Assembly: GCF_020520425.1 (NCBI RefSeq)
Contig: NC_079489.1
Location: 85,573,810 to 85,637,809 of the forward strand
Source: Spinacia oleracea
Lineage: Eukaryota > Streptophyta > Magnoliopsida > Caryophyllales > Amaranthaceae
DNA: 64,000 nucleotides
Reading direction: 5' to 3'
The notes under the pieces are model-generated. The model was not told where the DNA came from, made no database searches, and was given only the letters and a program-made list of their open reading frames with translations. Position numbers and translations under genes: made by a program. Below are positions 23,414 to 35,878 of the stretch, piece after piece (position 1 is the stretch's first letter; each line of letters begins with the position of its first letter).

Positions 23414-24250
23414 ATGGAATTCAATCAAAACATCATCATTGGTTCGGAACTTATGATCAAGTTGAACCCAATACATTTTCTTGAATGGGAAAGGAATCTT
23501 GTTGAGGTGGTAAAACTCAATGGTTTTTAGTTTGCACTCTTCAACCCCATTCTAAGCTATTATGTAAGAGACATGACCCCTGAAAGACATGCCGCATGGG
23601 AAGCGGATCTCAAGAAGGTCATGAGTCGATCTCATGCTGAGCAACATCCCTAGTGATTGGCATATGAGGTTTGTAGCTTATAAACCTTATATGCTCATCA
23701 AAAATCTGAGGGATATATGTCGTGGAAGCACGGAGGAAAGAGACCTAAATGTTCATGAATTGATCCAATCAATGAAAGGCTTGAAGGTTGATTCTGAAAA
23801 CAGATGTTTCAGGATGGAAGTCCAAGAAACGCATGCTCAAATCCTTCGATCTAAACAAAGGGTTGGTAATTCACTAAGAGATCATGTGAACTACATGCGT
23901 TCATTGTTTGAACGCTTGAGTCTGCTGAGATCACCAATGAGAGAGAGGATGGATATCTCTATCTTACACAATTTAATTCATGATGGGTTTAGTCTCTTAA
24001 AGCTACTTTACATGAGTGAACCAAGAGAAAAAACAATTGGTGAGTTTATTCGGTTTGTTCACTCTGCTGAAATAGTACTCGACTGTGAAGCCAAATATTT
24101 ACTCAAGGCTAAGCGAGACTATTCAAGAAAGGTGGAAAGTACAAGGGCAATGCCAAGTCAAGTCCCAAAAAAAAGACAACGGATCTATTGTGATGGAATT
24201 GGTCATTATAAAAGGGATTGCTTCAAACTAAGGGAAGATCAGAAGAACGG
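23414..24250 (+). pseudogene. Copia-1 gag remnant
   Basis: Starts at ATG 23414 (MEFNQNIIIGSELMIKLNP, FLEWERNL), hits TAG near 23528, resumes in the same frame (YYVRDMTPERHAAWEADL), and shifts frame near 23630 to MLSNIPSDW.. which runs on into protease. The CCHC knuckle is damaged: YCDGIGHYKRDC keeps the last Cys-His-Cys but has Arg where the first Cys should be. Gag normally forms the particle shell. Confidence 0.85.
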
Positions 24251-26997
24251 AACAGTTATTCCACCTTCAAGTATTTTCGTTATAGATTGTAAACTTGCTA
24301 ATTCAACTTCTTGGGTATTAGATACATGTTGTGGCTCACACTTATGTTTCAATCCACAAGGACTAAGAAGAAGTAGAAGGCTTAGCAAAGGAGAAGTCAA
24401 CCTACGAGTGGGAAATGGAGAAAGGATTGCTGCATTAGGTGTAGGCAATTATTATTTGTCGTTTCCCTCTTGGTTAGTTTTGGAACTGGAAGAATGTTTC
24501 CATGTTCCAAATATTACTAAAAACATTATTTATGTTTCTTGATTGGATGCTAAGGGCTTTAATTTTTAAATAAAAGACAATAGTTGCTCGTATTATTTTA
24601 AAGAAATGTTTTATGGATCTGCAAAATTAGTCAATAGATTTTATGTGCTAGATCACGACAAAGAAGTTTATAACATAAATACTAAAAGGGCCAAATCAAA
24701 TTATTCATATCTCACCTATCTGTGGCATTATCGATTACGCCATATTAACATGAAACGCATGGAAAAGCTTCATAAAGAAAGAATTCTAGAACCATTTCAC
24801 TTAGAGGATTATGGTGAATGTGAATCATGCTTACTTGGCAAAATAACAAAACAAATTTTCTCTAAAGTTAGAGAAAGAGAAAGTGAATTATTGGGATTAA
24901 TCTATACAGATGTATGTAAAGATGGTTGTGGGGCGGGCCGGGTCGGGCTCCGGGTCGAGCCCATGTGTCGTGGGCCTAACCAGGTCGGGCCCACGACAAG
25001 CCCACGTTGTAACGTGCCTGGTCGGACCGAGTCGAAAATTTAAAAATAGGGCCCATGTCCGGCTCGAGCCTACAGGCTTTCGTGCCGGGCCCGCCCGGCC
25101 CGTCGTGCCTAAGGCTAATTTTACTAAATTTAGCGTGCTTTGTCGTGTCGGGTCGAGACAGGCTGTGCCTTGTCGTGCTTTTTAGAAAAATTAAGGCCCA
25201 AGTCCGGCCTAGGACTTCGTGCCCGGGTCGTGTCGGGCATTTTTTGTGCTTGGGTCGGGTGGGGATTTTTTCGTGCCGGGTCGGTTTGGGCTTCGGTCCG
25301 GCCCGACCCACAGCCATGTTTAGATGTATGTGGACCAATGAGTTCAAATGCCAGAGGTGGTTTCACCTACTTTATCACTTTCACTGACGACTTCAGTAGA
25401 TATTGCTATATCTACTTAATGAAGCACAAGTCTGAATCCTTTGCCAAATTCAAGGAATTTCAGAGTAAAGTAGAGATTCAACTTGGCAAGAATATTAAAG
25501 CACTGCGTTCTGACAGAAACGGTGAATATCTGAGCTACGAATTTGATGAACATCTGAAAGATTGTGGAATCTTATCAGAATTGACTCCTCCTGAAACACC
25601 ACAATGGAATGGTGTGTCAGAATGGAGGAATAGAACCTTGCTAGACATGGTTCGTTCAATGATGGGTCATGCGAACTTCCAATAGAATTTTGGGGACATG
25701 CAATAAGTACGACACTAAATAGAACTCCGTCAAAAGTTGTGGAAAAGACTCCATATGAACTATGGACTGGAAAGCCTCCAAAAGTGTCTTTTCTTAAGAT
25801 TTGGGGTAGAGAAGCATACGTCAAACGATTAATTTCAGACAAACTTCACCCGAAATCTGACAAATGTATCCTTTTGGGCTACCCAAAGGAAACAAAGGGG
25901 TATTACTTCTACAATACATCTGAGAACAAGGTGTTTGTTGCTCGAGATGGTATCTTTTTGGAAACACAACACATTTCCAAAATGAAAAGTGGGAGAAAAG
26001 TAGACCTCGAAGAATTTCGAGTCGAACAACAAACTCTAGAGAATAATCAAGATGATGTTCAGGTTGAAACTAATAGATCTTTAGAAGTATCTGCTGAGGT
26101 TCAAGAACCAACAGGAGTTGCTGCCCCGCGTAGATCGCAAAGGTATAGGTCCCAGCCAGAAAGGTACGTAGGTATCTTAATGTCTGAGAGCCATGTAATT
26201 CTATTGCTGGAAAGCAATGAGCCTGCAAATTGCAAACAAGCTATGACAAACCCTAGCTACAAGCAATGGCTAGAGGCCATGCAGTCTGAATTGGACTCCA
26301 TGTCTGAAAACCAAGTTTGGGATTTAGTCGATTTTCCAGATGGTTACCATGTCTGAAAACCAAGTTTCAATTTGAAAACTCATTTGCTAAAGCACAAGGA
26401 CGGAAAACTAGAAGTTTTCAAAGCTAGATTTGTTGCAAAAGGATACATGCAAGTCCATGGTGTGGATTACGATGAAACCTTTTCTCCAGTTGCAATGCTA
26501 AAGTCTATTCGGATAATATTAGTAATTGGTGCATATTATGATTATGAAATATGGAAAATGGATGTCAAAACCACTTTCTTAAACGTCATTTTAACATAAA
26601 CTATGTTTATGACACATCCTGAGGATTTTGAGGATCCAAATAATGCTAAAAAGTTATGCAAGCTTAAAAAATCCATTTACGGATTAAAGCAAGCATCAAG
26701 GAGTTGGAATATACGTTTTGATGAAGCAGTCAGTGACTTTGGCTTCATCAGGAACGCATAGGAATCTTGTATATACAAGAAGGACAGTGGGAGCAAGATT
26801 TCTTTCCTAGTGTTATATGTCTATGACATATTACTTATCAAAAACGAAATTCCTATGTTGAACTCTGTAAAGATTTGGCTTGGGAAATGTTTTTCGATGA
26901 AGGATCTAGGAGAAGCACAGTACATACTGGGCAACAAGATCTACAGAGATAGATCTAAAAAAATTATTCGACTTATTCAAAGCACTTTTATCAATAA
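24251..26997 (+). pseudogene. Copia-1 pol remnant: protease, integrase and RT, with stops and altered active sites
   Basis: Protease reads WVLDTCCGSHLC, with Cys in place of the Gly of the DTG triad. Integrase zinc finger is near 24720-24840 (WHYRLRHINMKRM..CESCLLGK), interrupted by a MITE at 24918-25321, and resumes CGPMSSNARGGFTYFITFTDDFSRY, then PQWNGVSEWRNRTLLDMV. A frameshift follows at about 25680. RT includes KARFVAKGYMQVHGVDYDETF, then stops near 26597 and 26759, and LYVYDILLI where copia has YVDD. The catalytic Asp to Tyr change and the protease change mean this copy has been inactive for a long time. Confidence 0.9.
24918..25321. mobile_element. 404-bp GC-rich MITE with about 22-bp TIRs and 10-bp TSD (MULE-like)
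   Basis: Flanked by AGATGTATGT at 24908-24917 and 25322-25331. The ends are inverted repeats: AAAGATGGTTGTGGGGCGGG on the left and, reverse-complemented from the right, AAACATGGCTGTGGGTCGGG. The body is made of GGGCCGGGTCGGGC-type words. A 10-bp duplication fits Mutator-like elements. It splits the copia-1 integrase after the DVC of LIYTDVC. It carries no gene of its own. Confidence 0.85.
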
Positions 26998-27002
26998 GGT
27001 AC

Positions 27003-28468
27003 TGTAGACACCTACTTTTGTCCCCATTCCCGAAAGGGAAGGTTCGATGATGAGAATGTAAATCTCCACTTGACAATGCATCTCCTATAAAATAACGAAT
27101 CTCAATTCCCCTTTTTCATTTCACCCGAAACCTGCTATTTATAGAAACCTGTCATTTATGGAAACTTGCTAAAAATAGTAGCTGCCGTAATGGGTAGTTG
27201 TTAAAAGTGGCAAGTCATAAAAGATAGAAACCTGTCAGAATTAGGTGTTGCACTCCAACATAAATCCTAAATGAGATAGAAATTGCGAGAAAATCCTATT
27301 CCTAATACGATTCGAAAATTAGACTTACGTATTAATTAAAATCCTAACGAGCCTAGAGTTCGTAACGGGCCCAGATGCATTCCATCATAAAATTAATACG
27401 CACTAAAAGACTCGATTAAATACACTCCGAATTCTAAGAATCTGAATATGACAAAGAAACGGCCCAGACCCTATTTTCAACGCCTGGCTCTGGGCGCCGA
27501 AATCTTCGGCGCCCAGCCCTGGGCGCTGAAATTACCTGGGACGTGTTCTTTCCTAATTCCTCGTGGATTAGAGTTCTACAATTCTATCTTTCCACGAACT
27601 CTTTTCTATAAATAGGGCCCCAAGTTCGACGTGAAAAGAACACAACACACAATGATTATTCTGAGTATTGACTCCAACCCCTAAGCCTAAGCCTCACACT
27701 GCGAAATTGATCACGCGTTCTGTCGCAATCGATCCAAAAATTGAACAGAACATATCCTGTCCCGTAATTTGAGATTCGTTAAATAAAAGGAGAAATAGCA
27801 GAGTCAAAGTGGTTAGTTTTCTGAGAACCGTGACGCACCTCTCAAGGGTGCGTCGTAATGTGTCCTTTTTCCATGATTTAATTGCTTTCCTCGCCCTTTT
27901 ATAAACTGTTAAACTAATCAAATCTGATTGTTCTATCACTCCTAATACAGATAATATGTTGGGAAATTGGATTATCATGCTAGGTCCCTTAAAACAATCT
28001 AAATCAGATAATCGCGATCGATCTAGTATTATATGTTGCATATTGTTAAAATCAACTCAGATTAGTTTAATAGTTAACGCATGTCCCTTCAATTATTTAT
28101 GCTGAGCTAGTAAGGATATCCTGCCTCTGGAGTTATCGACGAGCGAGTACTCCTCTCGGTAGTTACAGTCCCCCGAACCCTCAATCTCTACCTTGCGGGT
28201 GTATGTTGAGAGATCCCCACGCCAGGGATCACAAGGGAACCTATGGCCGTCGTGGTCAAACATAATTGCACTCCCTTTATGTCACGATAACCGGGTTTTG
28301 TCAATTTTTCTCATTGTCGTTAAAAACTGAATGGCGACTCCTATATTACTAGTCAATTGGGTGTAAACTCACAGGAAATCCAATTACACTTGGTTTGACA
28401 AAAAGAAACGTCACACCCACGAGGGACGAGGTCACGCATTAGCCTCGTGCTTTTTCGACCCCCTCATA
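27003..28468 (+). repeat. 5' LTR of the non-autonomous element
   Basis: Begins TGTAGACACCTACTTTTG and ends CCCCCTCATA (the 3' copy ends CCCCCTCACA). Promoter: GC palindromic block at 27484-27541, TATAAATA at 27607-27614. Confidence 0.93.
27484..27614 (+). promoter_or_regulatory. LTR promoter: GGCGCC hairpin block and TATA box
   Basis: CTCTGGGCGCCGAAATCTTC followed by GGCGCCCAGCCCTGGGCGCT can fold into a strong hairpin; TATAAATA follows about 65 bp later. The same block is present in the 3' LTR at about 37120-37160. Related blocks recur inside the element. Confidence 0.65.
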
Positions 28469-28469
28469 G

Positions 28470-28486
28470 TGGCGACTCCGGTGGGG
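28470..28486 (+). promoter_or_regulatory. Primer binding site of the non-autonomous element
   Basis: TGGCGACTCCGGTGGGG directly after the 5' LTR, the same type as the Tat element PBS. Confidence 0.88.
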
Positions 28487-30930
28487 AAAGTGAAGGAAAT
28501 ACTCGTGCTCGTAGGTAATCAAAATAGCCGAAGGGTGAAACGATCCTACCCCGCGTTTATTTCCCCATCAAGTTGGGACGACCTGAAAATCAGCATATTA
28601 ATGTGAACGGACAGAACCGCATAACGAATCCTGGCTCCCTCAGGGAGTTTGGACTAAGGATACCCATCGCCGACCGGGGGGTGCATACGCTTCGAATGTT
28701 GTCCACTCGGCACTTTCACTAGTAGTACACCCGTCCCAAACCCAATCGCTCGCCCACTAGGTCCCTCTCATTGGTGCATGCCCCCTTGGCTTACATCGTG
28801 ATTGGCCTCTTGGGCGAAATTCGTCTGTTGAAGGCACTACCTCGACCGGGGCATGTGTTGGATCTGCGATAGAAGCGGTACCAAGCCACGCGCAAATACT
28901 ACCCATAGAAGCCTATCATAAACTACATGACATATTATTATTTTGCCTCATGGTGTAATGTTAGTACTGTGTAGTGAATTACGTGATTGTGTTATGATTG
29001 TGTGTGACAAATAATGCTAGAAAACCAACGACTTTAAAAATTGTCCAAACATTCATAAACCAATTGGCCGAAGAGTTATACCAAGATACGTGTTCCGCAA
29101 CCCCTAATGATCGCCACAGAAATAAGCGACGCTCAGGAGGGCCCGTAACGAATCCCACAACGCTGCATAACGCGTAAAGGACGTTATTAGGCAAGCACGC
29201 AAAATTAAGTCGCATATACAAAAAATATACGCGAACAGAATACGAGCACCAGTCAGGGACGCATTTTTAGCGCCCCTGGCTGGACGCCAATATTTCTCAC
29301 GCCCACCGCTGGGCGCTGAAGTTGCTGCCTGGCCTTTTGGTCAGGCACCGCAGCCTCGGTTCCCGCGCATAAAGTATACGTAGCAGTAAAAGAAAATTCG
29401 TGAAAATTGCTGCGAGGGGGTATGAAAAGGCACTCGATTCTAAAAGCGACTTGTAAAAAATAAAATAACTCTTTGTGTCGTTGTTAGGCCTCCTATGACG
29501 ACAATGTTCGGCTCCAAAACCGAGCACGCTAATTGAAATAACCTTGAATGTCACATGGGCAAAGTATTCAAAAAATAAATGTTCAAATGAAGTTTTCAAG
29601 GAAAAATAATGTTCGAACAAAAAAAAAGTTCCGAGTCTAGACTAGGCTATGCCAAAGTACAATCTTAATCCTAAGTCTTAGTTGTCTTATCCATAGAATC
29701 GGTCCTAATGCTTGGTGTCGTTCTGCAAGTTAAAAGGTTAAACCATATTGAGTCTCCCTTCCTAACATTTAAATCAATAAGCACCCATATGTAATTGTCA
29801 TCCCTTGCTAAGAATCTACGGCCTCAATACTCTCTCTCACCAATAAAAAGAATATGTTATGTATTTGCAAAATGGAAACAGTAACATTCTGGAAATCATT
29901 CCCCCATAGTCGCACAACCCCCAAAGTGAACCTAAGGTGTCAATACCATTAGCAAAAAAATTAATGGCCTCAAGGCTTATGATCACATTGGGTCACGACT
30001 ATCATAGTCCTCTCGAGCCACTCGCTCCTTTAAATACTCCTAAGTACGGACTAAAAGATTTTCCATGAATGCAACATGACCAACCATGAAAATACCCAGA
30101 TCGGCATACCATAAGGCTACCATTGGGGTAAAGCAATACACACTAAGAGGGAAGCCGCACTAATGATTCTAGTCTTGCAAAAATAAAAATTCGATCTCCC
30201 CAACTAACTACCTTGCCAACATTAAGCAAAATGGCGCATGACAAATGAACACCCAAGGGTTAAAATCTAAAGTGTCAACCAACGAAAGTTATGGTCCAAT
30301 TAGCCTAAGTTTGAGAGTTGCTTGGTCAAGTATTAAAGGCTTACGCCACGTCATTATTTTGAGTCTAGGCCACCTCCTCGTATTCATACACGGGTTATAA
30401 TCAGAGAGATTAATGAAAGTTCGAGTCTAAATCACAAGTTTCAATTAAATCCCAAAAACTGGAGTCTGAAAAGAAAAAAAAAAAATTTCGATGTAATTCT
30501 TTCGTTAAATTTCAATAAGGTAAAAACAACATTTTGAATCTACGCTATTTGCACATTTTAAGAAACGACTAAATACGCTTGCAAAGTAAGAAAATTTGAA
30601 GGTCCACCCTAGGCCTACTAAAGCTAAAGGTCCACCCTAGGCCTACTAAAGTTAAAGGTCCACTATAGGCCTACCAAACGAGGCTCACTCAGTCTCGCCT
30701 CGTGACTCAAAGACCACAACCATCTTCCTTTTAGCCCAAATAAAAAATTTTGAAGGATTTATGATTGGGAGAAATCCCAAGCAAAAGAAAAAATAGAAAG
30801 AGAAAAGGGAGAGCGAAAAGAGTGAGCCATGAAATACATAGCCCGTACCTCCCAAAGTGCGAAATTTACCCAAGTAAACGAAGGAAAAGAATTGAGTCAA
30901 CCAATCCAAATCATAAAATTCTACGATGAC
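28487..30930. other. Non-coding 5' part of the non-autonomous element
   Basis: No gene supported. The first 400 bp is GC-richer and punctuated with C-rich words; then AT-rich DNA. A GC module occurs at about 29255-29335 (GCTGGGCGCTGAAG) and three 27-bp repeats (AAGGTCCACCCTAGGCCTAC) at 30597-30675. Confidence 0.6.
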
Positions 30931-31260
30931 CACCCTTTCCAATCCTTATGTTCTTAGACGCCTTCGCTCTGGGGCCCCTGTTCAGCTCATTTAACCCATC
31001 CATGTTCTCATTACCATAACCCAAAAAACCATTACCTCGACTCTTGTTCTTGAACTTGTTGTCAACTGCAAACCACGCACGGCTATTGACACGTGCGTCA
31101 TACCCATTATTTCCAAAGCCCAAACCTGCTCCTTACACCACCATTAGCATAATGGCCACATACCTTGTTTGGATACATCCTTGAGCCGTCCCCATGCTAC
31201 TCATCGGCCTTGGTTGATGTAAACTCATGACACTAGCTTGAGGCTGCAAATTGTGAGTCC
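30930..31260 (-). pseudogene. Captured fragment of a YTH-domain ECT (m6A reader) gene
   Basis: On the minus strand 30935-31123 reads GFGNNGYDARVNSRAWFAVD, then GNGFLGYGNENMDGLNELNR followed by GPRAKASKN. The block around YFGYGNENMDGLNELNRGPRAK is highly characteristic of plant ECT/YTHDF proteins just before the YTH domain. Upstream in shifted frames (about 31125-31250) are NLQPQASVMSLHQPRPMSSMG and GMYPNKVCGHYANGGVRS, also ECT-like, with at least one frameshift. The YTH domain itself is not present downstream. The fragment is antisense to its host LTR element. ECT proteins bind N6-methyladenosine in mRNA; this fragment cannot. Confidence 0.75.
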
Positions 31261-34200
31261 TAGCAGATATAATCCTCATGCTCGACCAATACCTATACAA
31301 ATTATCCTATCTCATTCAACCCATCTTTCAAGTCGTCTTGAGTCACAAATAAAAAAGGAAGACAAATGAAAAGTACAAAAAATGTAAATAATACAAAAGA
31401 AACTTTGCAAAGCGCCTTTAAAAGTTCGTCTAAAAAGAAAAAGAAGCATTTAGCGCACCAAAAAAAATCCGCCCAGAAATCATTTTCAGCGCCCAGAGCT
31501 GGGCGCCGAAATCTTTAGCGCCCCAGTCTGGGCGTTGAATCTCTCTGCTTGCTAAATTTTTTCCAGAAGTGCTCGTCATTTTATCCGCACATACACGGAA
31601 CAATAACGAACACTTGGAGGGGTACAGCACGTATTCAAATATACGTACCAAAAAAAAACACATGAAAAGATTTTTGTGCAAATACATGTACTTAAAAAAT
31701 AATAATAAAACAAATTTTTGGCTTACGGCAAAGCAGCAGATTAAAATAATAATAAACTTCACTTATTCTACCATTTCAAATACTATGTTTCCACCTCAGA
31801 ACGTACTTGTTTAAAATCGGCATTCTAAGAAACCATTTTTCTAAGCTAAGAACTACGCAAGACCTGATTCCAAATTAAATCTATTTAAGGCGGATACGTA
31901 GGCAATCCATGATTCGGTCCAACCAATTTGCAAAAATATTAAAGCCTATAGAAAAACAAGAATAAAAATAGAAGTCCCTTATTGAAATTTAATTACTTGC
32001 AATCCAAGTCGAAGGAAAAATTTAAGTCAAAGGAAGAATCCAAGTCATCAAGATGCCAAAACAAGCACACATCGAAAGTAAATAAGGGCACGTACCCTTG
32101 CCAGAAGGAGCACTCACACTCCTAGGCACTTAGCCAAGACTCAAAAGATCGCTTTGCCTCAATTGAATGGGGGCTAGCGCAAGCGTCCATGACCTCTAAA
32201 GTACTCGACTTGACCCTCCCTAAAGCGAACTAACTCACTTAAAGACCTTCTTTCACCACTAGACATAGTCGTTCGCTTAAAGACCTTCTTTCACCACTAG
32301 ACACAGTCATAATCGCCAACAAGTAGTAAAGGCAGTAAAGAGGATTGTTCTACGGCATCGCCCCATCGTTCCTTCGAACTCAGGGCACCCGTTCATGGCA
32401 ATTCAAATGCTTGCTAACCCCCTATGAAAAAAAATATCAGACATTGTCAATAGGACTTGGCACTTAACCAAGGCTCACCCTACTCAGACATATGACACGG
32501 GCATCTAAAATCGAAATATGAAAGCATCATTAATGGGAAGACATAACAGCAACTAGGGGCTAAAAATTGAAATGAAAGAGCTAGGGAAAGAACTAAGTAT
32601 ACCTTGACCTTTTGTGCAGACATACACCAAGCAAATCTAAGTCAATTTGAAAACGGTTTATATTCCCGCAATTCTGGAAAAGATGGCCCTAAAAACCTAA
32701 AGTATATGCCAAACGGGCACAAGTAATATCTTGACGCTTGCACCTTGGCTTCCAGCAAATCCTTAGACAGCATTCCAAAAATCGTAACAATATTTTGATT
32801 CACTCATGTAATCATGTACAAACCCTTCTATAAGTCAACTTACTTAGGACACCTCGGATTGTACACAGTAGGACTCAGATTTCAAATAATTTTCAAAGAC
32901 TTCTTCGAACATAATAAAGTGTCGTTTGTTTAAGATAAGTATGCGTTTATCTCGATGTTGCAAGTGAGTCAAAAAGATTTCTAAATATGATTATGGGTAA
33001 AGAAAGGCACCTAGCTTTTGGTCAAGGCACACTTCAACATGTGACTACCTTGACCATAGGCAATGTCGCACAATACGACATTTACAAGAGAAGTAGCAAA
33101 TCACTACTCGAACGTACCTCGCACTAAACGAGTCTGGTTCAAACTATTCATGATCCATGTCACCATGAATGCATAAAAACGTATGCCAAGCATTATAGCA
33201 CCAAGCCAATCCCGTAGCTACAATTGGGGGCGTGAGAAAAACACTCTAAAAATGCTCGAGATGATGATTTTATCGCAAATTCTCGAAGCTAATGCTATAC
33301 ACACGTCATAGGGGCACAATCCTAAGGTCAATCGTGTAAAACGAACCTTAGAATGGCTACAACCCCTCCCAAATTCTAAAGCACTACTTAGAATATATAA
33401 AGTCACCCCACTATCAAGGGTAACTGAAAATCGCGAGTCACCAAAACTCCGGTCAAACTCCTGCACATAACGCTCGCTCTATAAAACACCCGTTACACAG
33501 TCTACGTCGTTCCAAAGCAAAAACGAAAGTCCTGCCTGGGGCGCACTTTCAACGACCACGACCAGGCGCCAGAGATTCCGACGCCCAGCTCTGTGCGCTG
33601 AAATTCAACTCCAGGCAAAGGCTGTCGAGGATAAACAAAAAAAAACATCCATGAATCCTCGCATCGAACGAAGTAACAAGCCGTGCAAACCCACGCAGAA
33701 GGTGCTACACTTGTTCGAGGACCTGAACGAGGCGTGATGAAGTACTCCAAATGCAAAAAATAATAATGATATCCCAACACCTGGAGGAATGTTCTAAGAC
33801 ACGTCGTTAGGCCACACAAGCCTACGTCGCACCATAAGTTCAACCGTCCCACGGTACAAGTCTAAAAAAAGAGTAAGGCATATTGCACTGATACGGGCAC
33901 GACCAAGAGCATGTGTAAAAGAGGCAAAGACTACTTATCGCCCAAATTCAAAATGCAAGCCCCACGACTCCTACATTAAGGATTATAGGTAGCGAAATAT
34001 TACCACGGAAGGGATAGCTCGCACCTACACGAGCGGAACCCCAAGGCATCTTTCTCGAAAGAACCTACAAAAATCGTACGCCAAAAGGAAGCATCCCAAC
34101 ATGCATACTTGGGGGCTCCAAGCTACGAAACAACCATAGCAAAAAAAAAATCTTGAAGCAAATGTTTGAACAATCAAAAGGGTACGATGTCTGAGCCCAC

Positions 34201-35400
34201 TTCATGAATGGGCATGAACCCTATCAAGCTTCTAAGCAAACTATTCAAAATCAGTCATTGCTCAAAAAAAAATGATTCAAGCAAACTGATTGATGGACCG
34301 CACACAACGGCCATTCTATGAACGCTCGTTCGCACATACATATCATCATTCTAAGTATCGAACATTCACGAACGCGTTCAAAAGGAAAAATATACAACAA
34401 CAAGAGCGGTCAAAGTCTTACGCCTCAAGGTATGTTCCTCGGCCCATATAGACTCGCCCAACTATCGCAATAACTGTACGCCTTAAGAGCAACAGTTCCT
34501 TAAAATAATGGCCCCAAAGAGACAAGCACCGTAGTCCACCAATCGGCTACGGCTTCTCAAGAAAATCATCACGTTCTAAAAATAAAGAAAAAACAAAAGA
34601 GAAGAGAATACATAGAACTTCCAAGTGAAATAAACGAATGAACAAGAGGCCAACTGTGTCATCAAAAGACCAGCCCAAACAACACTTTCAACGCCCCACC
34701 TGGGCGTGAATTATTTCAACGCCCAGGCCTGGGCGCCGAAAATGAACCCATGCTCAAAAAAGGCCCTAACTTCTAATGGGCCCTGCCGCATCCATTCGAC
34801 TCGAAAATTGCCGATTTCCTTACTGAAAGTCGCACCTCACGACTTTATCAAGAGTAGCACACCACTACAAAGATCGCTCGCAGTTACGAGTACAATCCCA
34901 AACATGATCAAGGACATCACAAATTGCGTATCCCCAAGGAACCCCTTTGACAAGAAATGACCGTCAAGCACGAATGCTTGGGGGCTCGAAAGAAAATATA
35001 TATTTCAAAAGAGAGTATGCAAAGTTAAAACAATATTCCCAGACTACGCTGTACGAAGTCCCGTGTTTGGATGTCTCAAATAATAAAACCGGATTACGAC
35101 CTCAAAACAAAGGTCGCCGTTGATACTTATACATAGTCCCCTAAACAAGGACCCAAGTAGTGGCAAAATTGAGCCGTATAGACTAGCTCAAAACCATGAA
35201 AAGATGATGACCACAAGACAATGGTCCGTCTAAACACATTGTCAACCCACATTTAGGTTACAACTAAATCCGAGCATCCCTCGAAAGAATTCGCTCCTAC
35301 AAGAATGAATAAAAAATAAATTCTCAAAAGAAATCACGATGAACAAATGAAATAGGGACTTGTCCACCTCAATCAGGCAAGACCACGGCACGCGAATCCC
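31261..35400. other. Non-coding middle of the non-autonomous element
   Basis: No gene supported; reading frames are short and unrecognisable. Contains GC modules at about 31480-31545, 33530-33605 and 34685-34742 (each with CTGGGCG/CGCCCAG pairs), a 40-bp duplication CTTAAAGACCTTCTTTCACC at 32238-32310, and repeated GGGGGCT words (33223, 34110, 34978) resembling the PPT. Confidence 0.6.
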
Positions 35401-35409
35401 AAATCAAAA

Positions 35410-35865
35410 AGACGAATTCAGGTTCGCTCATCTCCAGCGAGCGGGACGTCCACCCTTAGCGGACAGGGCTCGCCCACCCTCAGCGGGCGGGGTCTGCGTC
35501 ACTAGCCGCGCAGGTCCTCAGTTTTCGAAAAATAGAATCTTCAAAAAATAAAATGAAACAGGCTCGCCATCTTCAGCCGGCGGGGTCTACGTCACAAACC
35601 ACGTAGGTCCTTATTTTCAAAAAGCACAAACAAATTTCAAAATAGATTCGTTCACTTCTATCGGACGGGGTGTCCACCCTTAGCGGACAGGTTCGCCATC
35701 TTTAGCCAGCGGGGTCTACCTCACAAGCCGCGTAGTTCCTTATTTTCAAATTTCAAAAACAGATTCGTCCACTTCTATCGGACGGGGTGTCCACCCTTAG
35801 CGGACAGGCTCGCCGTCTTTAGCCGGCGGGGTCTGCGTCACTAACCACGCAGGTCCTTAGTCGCT
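35410..35865. repeat. Tandem array of about 110-130 bp units (GGCGGGGTCTGCGTCAC)
   Basis: Four imperfect copies alternating GCTCGCC..AGCCGGCGGGGTCTGCG, CCGCGCAGGTCC and GACGGGGTGTCCACCCTTAG-type segments, which themselves contain short inverted repeats (GCGGGC/GCCCGC-like). Lies upstream of the 3' LTR. Confidence 0.8.
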
Positions 35866-35878
35866 GCAGCGATAACTT

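Noticed and set aside
24976..25387. Open frames of 78-123 codons on both strands
   Set aside because: They fall in the 404-bp GC-rich MITE inserted in copia-1 integrase.
27694..28041. A 115-codon minus-strand frame, repeated at 37327-37674
   Set aside because: It is inside both LTRs of the non-autonomous element and is a by-product of LTR identity; no domain recognised.
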